A stretch of 64,000 nt of DNA from Caprimulgus europaeus (GCA_907165065.1 OU015523.1:16925834-16989833), one strand, 5' to 3'. Shown: positions 33,976 to 45,878, counted from the first letter of the stretch. The notes: generated by a model from the sequence alone, not told the origin. Made by a program: numbers and translations.

Positions 33976-34948
33976 TGTGTTGGGTTTGGGGTGGTGGTGG
34001 AGGGGCTGTTTTTAGTAGTGGGGGCTTCACCCCCCAGCCCAGGCTGGGCCAATTAGCAATAGAGAAATGCCTCTGTGAATCCATATTTGTGAGGGGAAGG
34101 ACTATCCTGAAAAGAAGAAAGTAAAGAGAACCTGGAGGAGAGGCTCAATAAAAGAGCCATCGGCCTAAACAAAGAGAGAGCTTCCTTGCCAGGAGGAAGG
34201 GGGAGGAGGGGGAGGACAGAGAACCTCAAACACCCAGTTCAACTGCATGGAGTAGGAGAAGGCAAAGGAGGTCCCTTTGGAGGGAGGAACCCCAGAGAGG
34301 TTCAACGGTGGAGCAGATACCCACGTGTAGGCCATGGGGGACTCCACACTGGAGCAGAAAAGCTGAGCCTGAGGACAAGTGTTACTGTATTGAGACCCTG
34401 AGAGACACTCAACACCAGAGTGGGGGTGGACCCCCAGAGCCGGCGGGGTGAGGAGGTGCTGGACCAGAGGCCCATCTGCAGCCCATGGATGTCCCCATGC
34501 CGGAGCTGGGAGCTGAGCCCAAAGAGGTCCATGGCTCCATGGGAAGCTCGCTCTGGAACCTTGTTCCTGGACTTTTCATGCTGGGAAGAGCAGCAGAGGT
34601 GAACTGACTGAACCCCCATTCCCTGTCCCCTGTGCTGCTCAGGGGGGAGAAGGTAGAGAAATGGGGAGCAAAGTGATTGGAGCCCGGGAAGAAGGGAAGG
34701 GTGTGGGAAGGTCTTGTAAGATGGGGTTGTTATGGCTCACTGTGCTACTCAGATGAATGGTAACAAATTAAATTGATTTTTCTTCCCCAAGTTTGAGTCT
34801 GTTTTGCCCATGACCATAACTGGTGAGTGAGTCATCCCCGTCCTCATCCTAATCCCGTGCCCCCTTTGTTGTGTCTCCCATCGCATCTCACTGGGTGGGG
34901 GGAGTGAGTGCAGGACTGCATGGTCCCACTGCGGGTTAAACCACCACA
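33976..34948 (+). mobile_element. 973-bp solo LTR of a second endogenous retrovirus family
   Basis: It begins TGTGTTGGGTTTGGGGTGGT and ends GGTTAAACCACCACA, so the termini form an imperfect inverted repeat (TGTG...CACA). It is flanked by perfect 5-bp duplications, CTGTA. A polyadenylation-like AATAAA lies near 34148. The R/U5-like part contains ATTAAATTGATTTTTCTTCC, then CCCAAGTTTGAGTCTGTTTT and TTGCCCATGACCATAACTGG, which is the layout of a known type of avian LTR. The middle has imperfectly repeated GGCCATGG and CCCATG...GGAGC units. It differs from the family at 1445, 4993, 9189, 29189 and 37057. There are no internal viral genes. The intact duplication and termini suggest it is younger than the other LTRs here. 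Confidence 0.92.
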
Positions 34949-34953
34949 CTGTA
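34949..34953 (+). repeat. Target-site duplication, right copy (CTGTA)
   Basis: This is an exact match to 33971-33975. It fixes the LTR boundaries at single-base level. Confidence 0.85.
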
Positions 34954-37051
34954 CAATATAGCAGTGAGCTACCTTGAGAAGGAGTTTCTTAATACAGACT
35001 TCGCAGGAGACTGGCCAGCCAAGAGAGTTTTGCAGCCAGCAGCCCGCAATCAGCCTCGCCAAGCACCTGCATGAAGAAAGGAGAAGGGTTTTGTGATCTG
35101 AAGGACAGCGAAGGCAGGTCCCAAAGCAACTGAGTCCTGCCACGTCCAAGTAAGGCTCAGATTCGTGCAGCGAGCTGTTTGGTAGCCAAGCCTGCACCTA
35201 ACAACTCTCCTTGTCCTGCCTGGTCCTCCCTGCCCATGGTCACCTAGCTAGCCGATGGGAGAAGCAAGATAGCCCTTTTCTACACCAGTCCCAGGTCACT
35301 CAGCCTGACCAGCTCCATCTGAACATCATCAGCTCCAGAGATGGACAAGATACAAACACAACTAAAGCAGAAACAGAAGTTGGGGGGTTTTTAGTTTGTT
35401 TTGTTTTTTTTTTCCTGCAAGTAACAAATAGCCTCCAGTCTTTTACGTTCCCTTACACCGCAGGGCTGATTAGGAAAGGGCAAAGCTGGGAGACCGAGTG
35501 CCCTGGTGTAAGAGAGATGTGTGTTATGCTAACAAGGAGCTTTGCTACACACGGTGCCGTTTGTTCTGCTGCTGTTTGGCCAGGCTCCTGCTGCTCAGCC
35601 GGTCACGCAACAACCTCTCGCTCTCATTAATGCCAGATTTGGTTCCCGATGCCGCTCTCCTGCTGCTTTTAATCATGTGGCCATGGGCCAAGGGCTGCTG
35701 GGGAAAACCCTACCCCTTAGGTTGGGTGTCAGCTGATGCTAACTAAACCATAGAGCTCTCAGGATGGGGAGACATAAAGGAAAACAGCAGAAATGGGGAC
35801 AATTCCTGGGAGAAAAGGATGAAGGTCAGAGGGTTAAAAGTGCAAGAACAGGGAGCCAGGAATGGACACAGAGCAGAGCCCCACCATTCCAGCCCACCTC
35901 TCCCTGCAAGCGTCCAAAGTGCAGGGAGAGAAATAGTCACTGTGGTCCCCCTCTTCATCCTCCTTCTCCTGAGGCTGCAGGTGGTCATCCTGACCAGGGC
36001 CAAAAGCAGGCTTCCAAGGTCTTGTGACATGGTGGGACCACAGGTGGAGAGAGTTGTGAGTAGAAAGGTGGGGAGAAAAACACATAACCTTTGTGGGAGA
36101 TGGGCTGGGGCATGTCTGGTGTATGTGTGCCAGGGTCTGTCTCATGCTGCAGAAGGGATTTGTGTCTGGGGACTTAAAACATGCTGTGACCATGCCTGTG
36201 CCTGCTGCTTCTGCGGGGTGTGGAGTTGTCTCATGGATCTAGTAGTCCTGCTGGTGTCCTTCAACATCTTCTGAGGGTAGGGGCAGACTCCATTTAGAGG
36301 TTGAAAAAGGGAGTGAGGGCAGTTCAACCACGTGTAGTCCAGAAAGGCTCTGATTTTGGTGACAACTGCCAGGACTGTCTTCTGGAGCACAAGAGTCTCT
36401 CTGCCATCAGCATGCAAGAGGTAGAGGATACACGGACTGACAAAGGACATTCCCCTCCCTCATTGCAGGAGACCTGGTTGCTCCGAGATGTTCACTCTGA
36501 GCTGGGGAGGAACCAGTTGCAGAGATAAGCATGGGCAGAGAGTGGAGTTGGTGTCCCCAGGGGTGGAACAGATGGCAAAGGGACCCATGTGGCCAGCGCT
36601 CTTGGCCCCACTGATGTAGACAGAGGAGACTGCTGTGTAGATGACCAGATAGTCCCCACGTGCACCAGGTCTGCTGGGTGAGGAGGAACACTGCCATGAG
36701 CAACACCTACAAGCCCACCTCTCAGCACGAGCCCCCTCTCCTCGCTGTGCAGAGACAGGGAGCCCCTGGCAATTCAGAAGGTCCAGCCTGGCCAGCCCAG
36801 AGGCACGTGCTGTACTGGGGTACTGCTGTGGTATTGGTACTGCAGTGGTATGTTTAGGGGCAATGACACTTGTGTTCCCAGGCATACAGACACAAGGTCA
36901 GTCTGACCCTGGTACTCCTTCCTGTTCCCCAGCTGCAGGCGGTTCCTCACACACACCCTCTGAATTGCTCACCAGCCTCCTAAGTGTCTCTAACAATCAC
37001 CACTGTCTGCATACAAGGGTTCAGGAGGGACACAGGCCACCTGAAGAAAAG
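34954..37051. other. Unique DNA with unresolved open frames
   Basis: No known gene was recognised. Three neighbouring minus-strand frames (36460-36885, 36142-36450 and 35743-36030) include hydrophobic and basic stretches and have AG-preceded pyrimidine tracts near their beginnings. No family is recognisable. They are treated as non-coding and discussed as a finding. A T-rich run lies near 35399-35414. Confidence 0.5.
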
Positions 37052-37056
37052 GACAG
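37052..37056 (+). repeat. Target-site duplication, left copy (GACAG)
   Basis: GACAG directly precedes the LTR and is repeated exactly at 37677-37681. Confidence 0.75.
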
Positions 37057-37676
37057 TGTCGTGGGTTGGCCATGGCCAGCTGCCAGACAGCCACCCAGCT
37101 GCTCTCTCACTCCCCTGACCTCAACAGGATGATCAAAAAAGGTGAACACCCCCCTGTCCCCCCCTGATCTTGGTCAAGATAGTGACAATTTAATAAGAAA
37201 AGTAAAAGCTGTACATGGAAGCAAAGCAAAAAGAGGAATGCAGTCACTGCTTCCCATCAGCAGGCAGATGTCCAGCCATGTCCTGGGAAGCAGAGCCTCA
37301 GTACACACAGTGGTTGCTTGGGAAGATGAATGCCATAATCATGAATGTCTCCCATTCCTCCTTCTTTGCCTAAGCTTTTATTGCTGAGTCTGGTAAATGG
37401 TATAGTCATATGGTATGGAATATCCCTTTGGTCAGTTGTGGTTAGCTGCCCCAGCTGTGTCCCCTTCCAACCTCTTTCCTACCCCCAGCTTACTTACTTG
37501 TGGGGTGCAGGAACAAGAGAGACAAAGCCTTGACACTGTGCAAGTACTGTTCAGCAGGAGCCAAACCACTGCTGTGTTATCAATACTGTTTTAGCCACAA
37601 ATGCAAAGCACAGCACTATATGGGCTGCTGTGAAGAAAGTTAACTTCTTAACTCCATCCTAGACAGACCCAGTAGA
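37057..37676 (-). mobile_element. Solo LTR, older subfamily (minus strand)
   Basis: Plus-strand text starts TGTCGTGGGTTGGCC and follows the reverse-strand layout of the common avian TGTCCTGGTTT LTR. It shows CCACCCAGCTGCTCTCTCAC, a GACAATTTAATAAG segment, and TATGGTATGGAATATCCCTT with GGTCAG following. GTGTTATCAATACTGTTTTA, ACAGCACTATATGGGCTGCT and GAAGAAAGTTAACTTC lead to an end at CAGACCCAGTAGA. The length is 620 bp. Flanking 5-mers GACAG match perfectly. On the LTR's own strand its first two bases read TC and not TG, a single decayed position. Compared with the copies at 4993, 9189 and 29189, it keeps a different U3, so it is a distinct subfamily. No viral genes are adjacent. Confidence 0.85.
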
Positions 37677-37681
37677 GACAG
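37677..37681 (+). repeat. Target-site duplication, right copy (GACAG)
   Basis: This is an exact repeat of 37052-37056 at the far side of the LTR. Confidence 0.75.
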
Positions 37682-40600
37682 TAGCCATCTCTTGTCTCTT
37701 TTACACATCCAGTTGCAACCACTCACCAGGGGTTTTTTTGCATACTCTTGTCATCTTATTTGGACCTGGGTCTGCCTCCCCAGCGATACCCATTTTTAAC
37801 ATGCCATTGTGTCAGCTCCATCATGCACACAGGGAAGCATTTCTCTGATGTCCTCAACAACCTCAGGAGTACTCCCACCCAGAGATGCACATTTCCTTCA
37901 TGCATGCTACCACAAACACCTCCAAATGAGCCATTATGCACGTGTGTGCACATACACACCCATTTGTTCCTACCACAAATACAGCTCAAACATGAATCTA
38001 AAACTCTGTGCTGGCAAGCTACTTAGTAACCTGAACTCTGAACACAAACTAGTCTGCACTAGTGAGCAGCACTTACAATAAAAATCACGTTATCTTCCCT
38101 TCTGGCTTCCCATCCAGACAATGCGGCAGCCTGGGAGTCATGTTAGGTCAAGAGATGTAGAAGCCTGAACTAGCTGCAGCTGCCTCAAACAGCTCTGGAA
38201 GGATCTTTGTCTTTGTTCAGTTTTGATCCCGTTTTAATAGGCAAGAGTAACTGGTTTAAGGCAGCAGGCAGAGTCCCTGGGAAACCCACTGCTAGAGCAG
38301 GCACTTGGCTTTGTCCGGTGCCTGGGCACCTCTGCAGAATGAGGACTTTGTGTTTGCTTTTAGAAGGTAACTAATTCATATAGGAGGTTCATGAATATTC
38401 AGTTTGTGCTTAGGATTGGGGAGAACAATCCCTAAAACAAAGAAGCAAATTCTTTTACCCTTCACTTGGGGGAATGCAGTTCTCAGCCTACGGGCTGCGA
38501 GTAGCCTGCGAGTAGTCTCTGTCTGTCACAGTCAGATCCATTAATGACCCGTGTTTTTCCAAGCCTGAGCATGCATCACTTCTGAAAAATAAATGCACTC
38601 AGCGAGGGCTTGGAGTTAATGTTTCTGGATGAAGGAGAGTTTGGAGGTGAGTCCAAGAGTATAAGAAGTCGGGCTGAAGTCAGTCAACCTAAGTGTTGTA
38701 GCCTCTCTGGCTTTGTCCCCTTTCTGTGTCTGTCCCTGTCCTGGGAAGCTGTAGCAGAGAAGTCTCCCAGCAGTGTGGACATGGCTTTTTTTCTGCATAG
38801 CTACTGTAACTATTCCTCTGTGCAGTGAAAAACAACCAGTGAAGACTTTGTCTTCACCAAAGATGTCCATCAGGAGCATGCTATTCCCAAAGTCATATCT
38901 GGCCTCCTCCCCCATTTTCCTTACACAGCATACATTTTAGAGCTTAGACACACTGTCAGGGTACTGATGCTAACAGACTACTAATAAATAATGATCGTAC
39001 CTTGTTTGTCTATGTTCAATTGACCCTGCAGGCAGTGTGAACTCAGAACTCCTTCCCAGGCAATACACAGCTGATGAGCAGGAGTTTGCTATGCCACAGT
39101 GACCTGGGTGCGTATCTAGGCTCTTGTAGACATACTTTTCCATACAAAGCAGTTGTTGATGTTGTTTGCAGGAATTTTCAAGTCAAAGAAGCTTTCCTGG
39201 TAAAAGGGAAATAAGCTTTTGCAGTAAAAGTGTGCTTTTGCAGCATAACTGTACCTACACTTGGGTTGGTACTGCTCTGATAAAGTGCTGTCTTCCCTCC
39301 TCTTCCCAACCCCCTTCCAAAGTGATTACACTGGTAGCACTTAAGTAGAGCCTTGTTTTCCTAGTCTTCCCCCACAGGAACTCTCCAGGCTCCTCTAACT
39401 GTTCCTTGTTGTCCATCCAAAGCAGTAGAACAAGTTGGGTGATTCCCCTGTGACTGATTGCCACCCTGCAGCGGGGAAGGCAAAGAGCTGGGGCTGGAGC
39501 TGGGCAAAGTGGGCACTGCTCACACCAAATGAAGGTGGTGTTACTTTTCTGGATCCCAGAACTGGTCCCAAACCTCTGCTCCAGTGATGGCAAGTGAAGA
39601 CAGTTGCTAAATGTGTTCATCAGTGCTACCTCCTGGGTGTCATCTCCTTGCTTGCCTGGAGATGAGTGGGCTGGAAAGGAGACTGCGTGACCTCTTGTCT
39701 CTGCTATGTTTTCCCACTTGGCAGGAAATGTGTGCAACACCAGCTCCCATCACCAGGCCCTCCTCTGTACTTCCACCCGTTGCCTTTCTTTTGGAAGGGT
39801 GTCTGTGTGCTCCTTTCTCCCCTTCCCCCTTTCACCTCAGGATCTCCAGTGTCTCCTTCTGCTCAGCTCTAGCTTTTCCATCTCACTCCATACTGTAGCC
39901 CTCCATTTCCCCTGTTTTCCTCCTCCATAACCATTCCTCTTTTTGTTTTCCCAGGAGAGGTGAAGTTCAGGCTGTTTCAGTGCTGATCAAGGAGGAACAG
40001 GGATGAAGGAGAGATGTGGTCCATGGGCAGCAGGACCTGGTGCAGCACAACCACACGCTACTTTTACCCTGAGCAGTGATGGAGAGGGCTGTCACACCAT
40101 TACTGTTGTGTTGGCATGGCAAAGGTGGGAGGGAGGAGGCAGGGGATGGGGGTGAAGGGACTTGAAACTTCAGCTGCTCCTTTGTCTTTTCACCTCCTCT
40201 GGCTTATCTGGTGCCCTGTGGCATTTATGATCCTGCCCCCTGCAAAGAGCTGTTGTATTTCAAGTCACAGAGTGCCTTCCAGCCAAGTGATAGGCCTCGC
40301 ATCATTCAGCCAGCTGGCCTGCCCTTTTACAACCTCAAAGGGCTTAATAAACAATAACAAACTTTCTCCCAGCAACAGATTTGAGAAGACTTGATTATCT
40401 CTGTTCTACAAGTGAGGAAACAGTGTTGATCTAGTCCAAGCCTCTGTGGCAGAGCTGAGCAATGGATACAGCCCATGCTTTCTCATATATTACTCTGAGG
40501 CTGCTAACCATCCCTTGTCCTTTCTCCTTCTCCATGCTTTGGTGGATATTCGTCTGACTTAGGGAGAATAAGGACATCAACTCTTGCCATTTGTAGAAGC

Positions 40601-42477
40601 AGAGAACAGGTAAAGCAGAGGAGAAGGAGAGAGTCCAGCAGAAATCAGCCATAAAAAATCCCATCTCAGCAGCAGGAGCTGTCATCTAGGTATTGCTTTT
40701 CAGGTAACCCAGGTAAAGGACCTCAGGGGTGTCAACCTTATCTGTTTCTTCTCTCATTGCTATAGTGTGTTGCAAAGGGGACAAGAGGCATGGTTTGAGA
40801 GGACATAGCCCTGGTGACATGCAATTGGAAATCGCAGGTCCCAGCGCAGTTCTGCCAGGGCTGCTTTCTACAGAGCAGCCCCTCAGTGAAGTCCCAACCT
40901 CAGCAAGCATGAGGGGACCCTGTGTCAAATCACTGATCGAGGTCCACCATCTCCCCTCCAGGCAAGGTCACGCATGGGATAGGCCCTGGCAGCAGGCTCT
41001 TCCCAAGCATTATGCCTTTTTCTGATTAACGAGACACAGCTGAGAGGCATTGGGAATTAGAGATAAGCCCCAGCACTGGGAGCACATCTCCTGCCAGCCC
41101 TGTAGCACAGGCAGATGAATACAGAGATGTGGATTTCACACTCCTCCCCAGCTCTGGAGGAGGAAGGTGAGCTCTGAGCACCTCGGGATGTGCTAGGCTG
41201 ACCAGAAGCCCTCTGAGGACATGGGTAGGTGCTGATGCAGCCACCTGCATGTTGGGTGAAGCACCAGGTGCCCCAGCTCCTGAGGCAGGTGCAGGGATGC
41301 AAGGTATCACGTGTTGCTGGTGGCTCCATTCCCCTTGCCAGCTCAGCCAGGGGTGGAAGAACACAGACCTCAGGTGAGCATGGCACCTGCCAGGTATGGC
41401 TTTCTCTGACTGTTACCAGCCACCTGCTTTGCATGGGAACCTGGGGTGGCTTTGCTGTACCAGTACAAACTGCAGCTGCCATCATTGCTGATTTGTGCTT
41501 CTGGAGAGCACTGGGGCATCACCCTGCAACCATCCCTTTGTCCCCTTCTGTACCCATGAAGCAGCCCGAGGGCCCCATCAATCTGTTCCTCCTCTCTGTC
41601 TCTGCAGGTACAGTGCCTTCAGGCTGTAGTAGGCAGCTATAAGACTGTTAATTCCTCCCTCCCCATCCCAAGAGGGAAACACAGAGATGCAGTCACACCA
41701 GGCAGAGCTCCAGTGCAGCTGAGACCCAGACTGTTGGCTTGACAGGAGTGGCCTCCTCTGTCTATCACCTGGCACTCTAGATGTGCCAGTCTTCCTCCTG
41801 GGTGCTAATTTTCAGAGGTCAAGCTGATACCTGTGAGATTCAGCTATCTTGCCATCACTTTCCTACATGTGGTCTCTCAGATTCCCAGAGACAAGGACAC
41901 ATAAAATGCAAACTTGTTGGGTTTATATTTATTTTGCTTTCTATATTCACAAAACATGAAAGGCTTGGTCTTCAGTAAGCTCCAATACTGCTGTACTGAC
42001 ATCCTCTCAGTGGGATTTGCAACAGGATAGCTGATGGACTAAATGTTTCTTGGATCGATTTCAGCTTGCTTTCCTTGTGGCTCTGCTACAGCTTCTCTAG
42101 TTACCATGTGTAGATGTGCTGAAGCCCAGATCAGTTACACACACCGTGCCTTCCGCTGCCTGCGCTCGCGGGAGAGCGAGAAGGAAAGCCACCTGCAAAG
42201 GCTCTTCCACCTCTGCCACCAGAGAGGAGCCGTGCAAGCCTCGATGCTAAGACCTGCAACTCAATCTGTGGTCATGACCTTTTAGGTATATCAAACCAGT
42301 CCAAGTTTCTAATTCTCCTGCATTATTAATGTTTTGCTCAGGAATTAATGTGGGTCAGGCTCTGCTTATGGGCTCATCTGTTCATTTTAAGTGTAAGCTT
42401 ATCCAGAGTTTGGAGATGGGTAAAGGTAGGATTTTGGCTCAGTCTTTCTTTTTTTTTAAAAAAACTCCTACTCCACT
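37682..42477. other. Long unique intergenic stretch
   Basis: No exon, RNA gene or interspersed repeat was recognised in 4.8 kb. The region at 42043-42285 has a short GC-rich open frame with CpG-containing codons and no recognisable family. Frames of up to 161 codons elsewhere (39255-39740, minus) overlap frames on the other strand. Confidence 0.5.
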
Positions 42478-43016
42478 CTCCCAAGGTCCCACCTGGAGTG
42501 CTGTGTCCACTTCTGGAGCCCCCAACATAAGAAGGACATGGACATCTTAGAACAAGTCAAGAGGAGGCCACGAGGATGATCAGAGGGCTGGAGCACCTCT
42601 CCTATGAGGACAGGCTGAGAGAGTTGGGGCTGTTCAGCCCGGAGAAGAGAAGGCTCCAGGGACACCTTCTAGCAGCCTTCCAGTACCTGAAGGGGCTCCA
42701 GGAAGGCTGGGGAGGGACTTTTGACAAGGGCAGGGAGTGATAGAACAAGGGGTAATGGCTCTAAACTGGAAGAGGGGAGGTTCAGATGAGATATGAGGAA
42801 GAAACTGTTTCCTGTGAGGGTGGTGAGACACTGGCACAGGTTGCCCAGAGAAGCTGTGGCTGCCCCCTCCCTGGAAGTGTTCAAGGCCAGGTTGGATGAG
42901 GCTTTGAGCAACCTGGTCTAGTGGAAGGTGTCCCTGCTGATGGCAGGGGGGTTGGAACTAGATGAGCTTTCTGGTCCTTTCCATCCCAGACCGTTCTATG
43001 ATTCTGTGATTCTATA
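42478..43016 (+). mobile_element. CR1 LINE fragment, ORF2 end plus 3' UTR
   Basis: This is a CR1 copy of about 539 bp. It starts at CTCCCAAGGTCCCACCTGGA, corresponding to the [15 protein letters not shown]-like end of ORF2, and is interrupted by frame changes near 42560. It continues AGAGAGTTGGGGCTGTTCAG, then GGAAGGCTGGGGAGGGACTT, GGTAATGGCTCTAAACTGGA and TGGCAGGGGGGTTGGAACTA. The tail is TTCTATGATTCTGTGATTCT. It is the closest relative in the window of the copy at 12590-13352. Confidence 0.93.
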
Positions 43017-45549
43017 AGTTCTGACCCAGGGACAAATATCCTCATAGACAGATGGATGGGACCCATGTTTCAGTCTTGTTTCTATTCACTCACCAGGGAA
43101 ATTGTTCACTTAGGGCCATGGGGAATTCTATGTTGGGGTCAGAACTCAGACTAAGTTGGCATTATACTAGGTCACAGACTTGGAGAGGTGAGCAAAAGCT
43201 TTAATAGAAAGCAGCAAGCTGGGCAGAGGGTTCAGAAAACACAACCTTTGAAGAACATGTGATAAGAGTCCAGCGTGTTTTCCTCCAGACAAAACAACTG
43301 GAGAGAGACCAGAAAACCTGCCCTTTTGTAAAACTTGCAATGCATTATTCTCTGTGTCCATGGAGACAAGGCAGGCCTGGCTTGATTGACAATAAAGGTG
43401 ATTTAAGGTAGGCATTGGGGAATTATTTTCAAGTTTAAAGTTTTTTTTTTAAAGGTTGCTAGGTTCCTTTTAAAGGAACCTAGGTTTTTTTTTAAAGGTT
43501 CCAATAACTACCCATGGCCTCTGCTGCTGGGCCACCACCCTTCAGTTCTTAAAAGTCTCTGCAGTTTGTGCAGGGTGGGGTAGGTGTCTGTGATCCTGTC
43601 TCAGAGCAACGAGTGGGTTAGATCACCATGAGCTAATCGGTGAGGCAATTGGGTACGGCCCATGGCCTTTTTCCTTGGAAGAAGGCGGCTTTTGGGGTAT
43701 GCATTCAGTCAGCATCCCCATCATTCAGCTGTGTGGGGCTGGGTGACGACAGCCAGAGCTCTCCCTGCTGTACCACTGTAGAAGAAAGCGTGGGGGTACT
43801 TTGTATACAAGTGCATGGCCCAGTGGGGAACTACAGTTTTCCATTTAGGATGTAGCCCGAGTTTCCTAGGCTTCAGGGTGAATCTTCATCAATTAGTACA
43901 TGGTGGTTTAGACTGAAGTATGGCTAGAAGCAGGGTGATGCCTGTGCTATGAAGCTTACAGCTTGATCTTCGTGGTTCAGCTCTCAACTCTACCCTTTGG
44001 ATCAAACTTTTCTTTCCTTTTCAGATTTAGGGTAGAAATCTAGCGTATGACTGGTGTAAACATCTAGTAAGAGTGAGTAACATCCCAGCTACACTGTGCT
44101 AAACACAGAATTAGGTACAGTACTTGGATTACCTTTTTTATTACACTATCATCTTCCTTCAATGCATTCCCTTTTATAGTGGCAATGACCCAGTTTCATA
44201 CTCATTAACTTGAGTGGACTAACAGTAAAGAGCTTGGCTTTCCTGCCCCAACCACATCAAACAAACAAACAAAAATCCTGCATCAACAGAGGCACAAGCA
44301 CTACTTGCCAGCAGACACCAGAGGTGTAACCTGCATCTACTTGTATTGTTGCTTTCCACCTCAGCCTTCTCTGACAATTAACATTTGCCAATGGCATTGC
44401 ATCTGTGAGAGACCTTTTGCAATTTACTGCCCTGTTCCTGAGCAGAGGAAATGGAGTTTCACATAGCACACCACAAAGGTGGATATTTAAAAAGTTAACA
44501 AAGCTAACAGCATGAGGTTACCAGTTCTGCCCAGGACCCTCTACAGTCCTGAAAACCTTCAGGTGAAGAAGGGAAACTGACATCTTTCCACTGTGCTCCA
44601 GCTTGCCACAGCTGCCTCATGGTATTCTGTCTGGAGTCCCCATCTCTGATCACACACCAGTCCTTGTTATGCTGTGATTTATTTTTCCTTGCCATCTTAT
44701 AAACAGATTTCAGGACTGCTAGATGGCCAGGGTAATGAAGGCACCTTTGTTTTGCTGTCAACGACTCTGGAAGCTCTGCTAGCATCTAGCTGACCCATGA
44801 TACACTGCTGCCTGTGTTGGCAACATGGATAAAAAGTATTTCCAAAACTCAAATGCAGAGCAGACTCCCTCTTTAGAAGAGCAATAAACAAATCTCCCTC
44901 CTCTTTTACCCCCAAAAATACCTTTTTTTTTTTGTCTCATGCTTCTCAGGGGGTTATGCCCTTTTATCACCCTGTCTGTTCTCTGTCACCTGGGAGAGGC
45001 AGAAAACCCAACATGACAGGTTCATCTTTCTTAGGGTGGAAGCTCTCCCAAAAGCCTCAGCATATTCATGAAATCCAATACCTAAGAGAGCCACCCACCT
45101 CACTCATGCTCAAACGATTTCTTGAAAGATTGCATGAAACAGTCTGTTGCGCAACTCTCAGAACATCAAATAACCCCCTTATTTATAGTATATACACTTA
45201 GAACAATAAACCTCCCTTTTGAACTGGATTGGCCAATATAAATTTAAAAGGCTTTTTTCCTTTTAATCAACATCTCAATTTGTTGTTTAATCATTCAGTG
45301 CTTTGGCTTCAGAGAAGCTGGTCTCGTGACTTCCTGTAGGACTAGTTGATTAGGTTTGAAAAACCTCGTTTCCTCCTCTGTGACTCTCCTGGAGAAGGTG
45401 GTGCTGCTCCAATTTAGTAACGCCAGCTTCTTGCTCAATATGCTCAGCTTGCATCAGGAAGCCTATGTTTTGACTTTGGAAGTATACCTGGGAAATGTTG
45501 CCCCAAAAATTAAGGAAGAGGAAAAAGGATATTTCTTCAAGCTGTTAAT
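43017..45549. other. Unique spacer with a foldback sequence
   Basis: No gene was recognised. It contains the inverted repeat at 43459-43483, an AAAC repeat near 44261-44273 and a T-run near 44925-44934. Confidence 0.55.
43459..43483. repeat. Near-perfect inverted repeat, 12-bp arms
   Basis: The arms CTAGGTTCCTTT and AAAGGAACCTAG flank a single central T. The palindrome sits between two T-rich TTTTTAAAGGTT direct repeats (about 43441-43456 and 43485-43500). The arrangement suggests a local template-switch or foldback duplication. Confidence 0.85.
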
Positions 45550-45690
45550 CATAGACTAGTATGGGTTGGAAGATCATCTGGTTAGAGATCATCTAGTTCC
45601 AACCCCTATCCATAAGCAGGGACACTTAATCAAGATTAAAAAATACCTGTAAAATCTGAGAGGCCCTTTCTGCAACAGCTCCAGCCTGTA
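45550..45690 (-). mobile_element. Possible short CR1 3' end (minus strand)
   Basis: ATCATAGACTAGTATGGGTT, followed by GGAAGATCATCTGGTTAGAG and TCATCTAGTTCCAACCCC, resembles the reverse-strand 3' end of CR1 (CATAGAATCA...GGTTGGAAAGACC...TCATCTAGTCCAACCC). Similarity fades after about 45640. CTGCAACAGCTCCAGCCTG may still be part of it. Confidence 0.55.
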
Positions 45691-45851
45691 AAGGCCAGCA
45701 GCAAAGCATTAACTGTTTGCAAGCAGTCCCTTCCATGCCCACCACAGCTCCTTTGGTCAGTCAGCTGAAATAACACCTTTCTGTCAGTGCCCTGGTCGCT
45801 AAGTTAGGTCCCAGAAGACACATATTTCTCTTGGCTCCAAGCTGGTGGCCT

Positions 45852-45878
45852 TGGCCAAGGGCAGCTGTCCCTTGGCCA
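45852..45878. repeat. Perfect 10-bp-arm hairpin
   Basis: The arms TGGCCAAGGG and CCCTTGGCCA flank a 7-nt loop, CAGCTGT. The loop is itself nearly palindromic because it contains an E-box-like CAGCTG. Confidence 0.85.
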
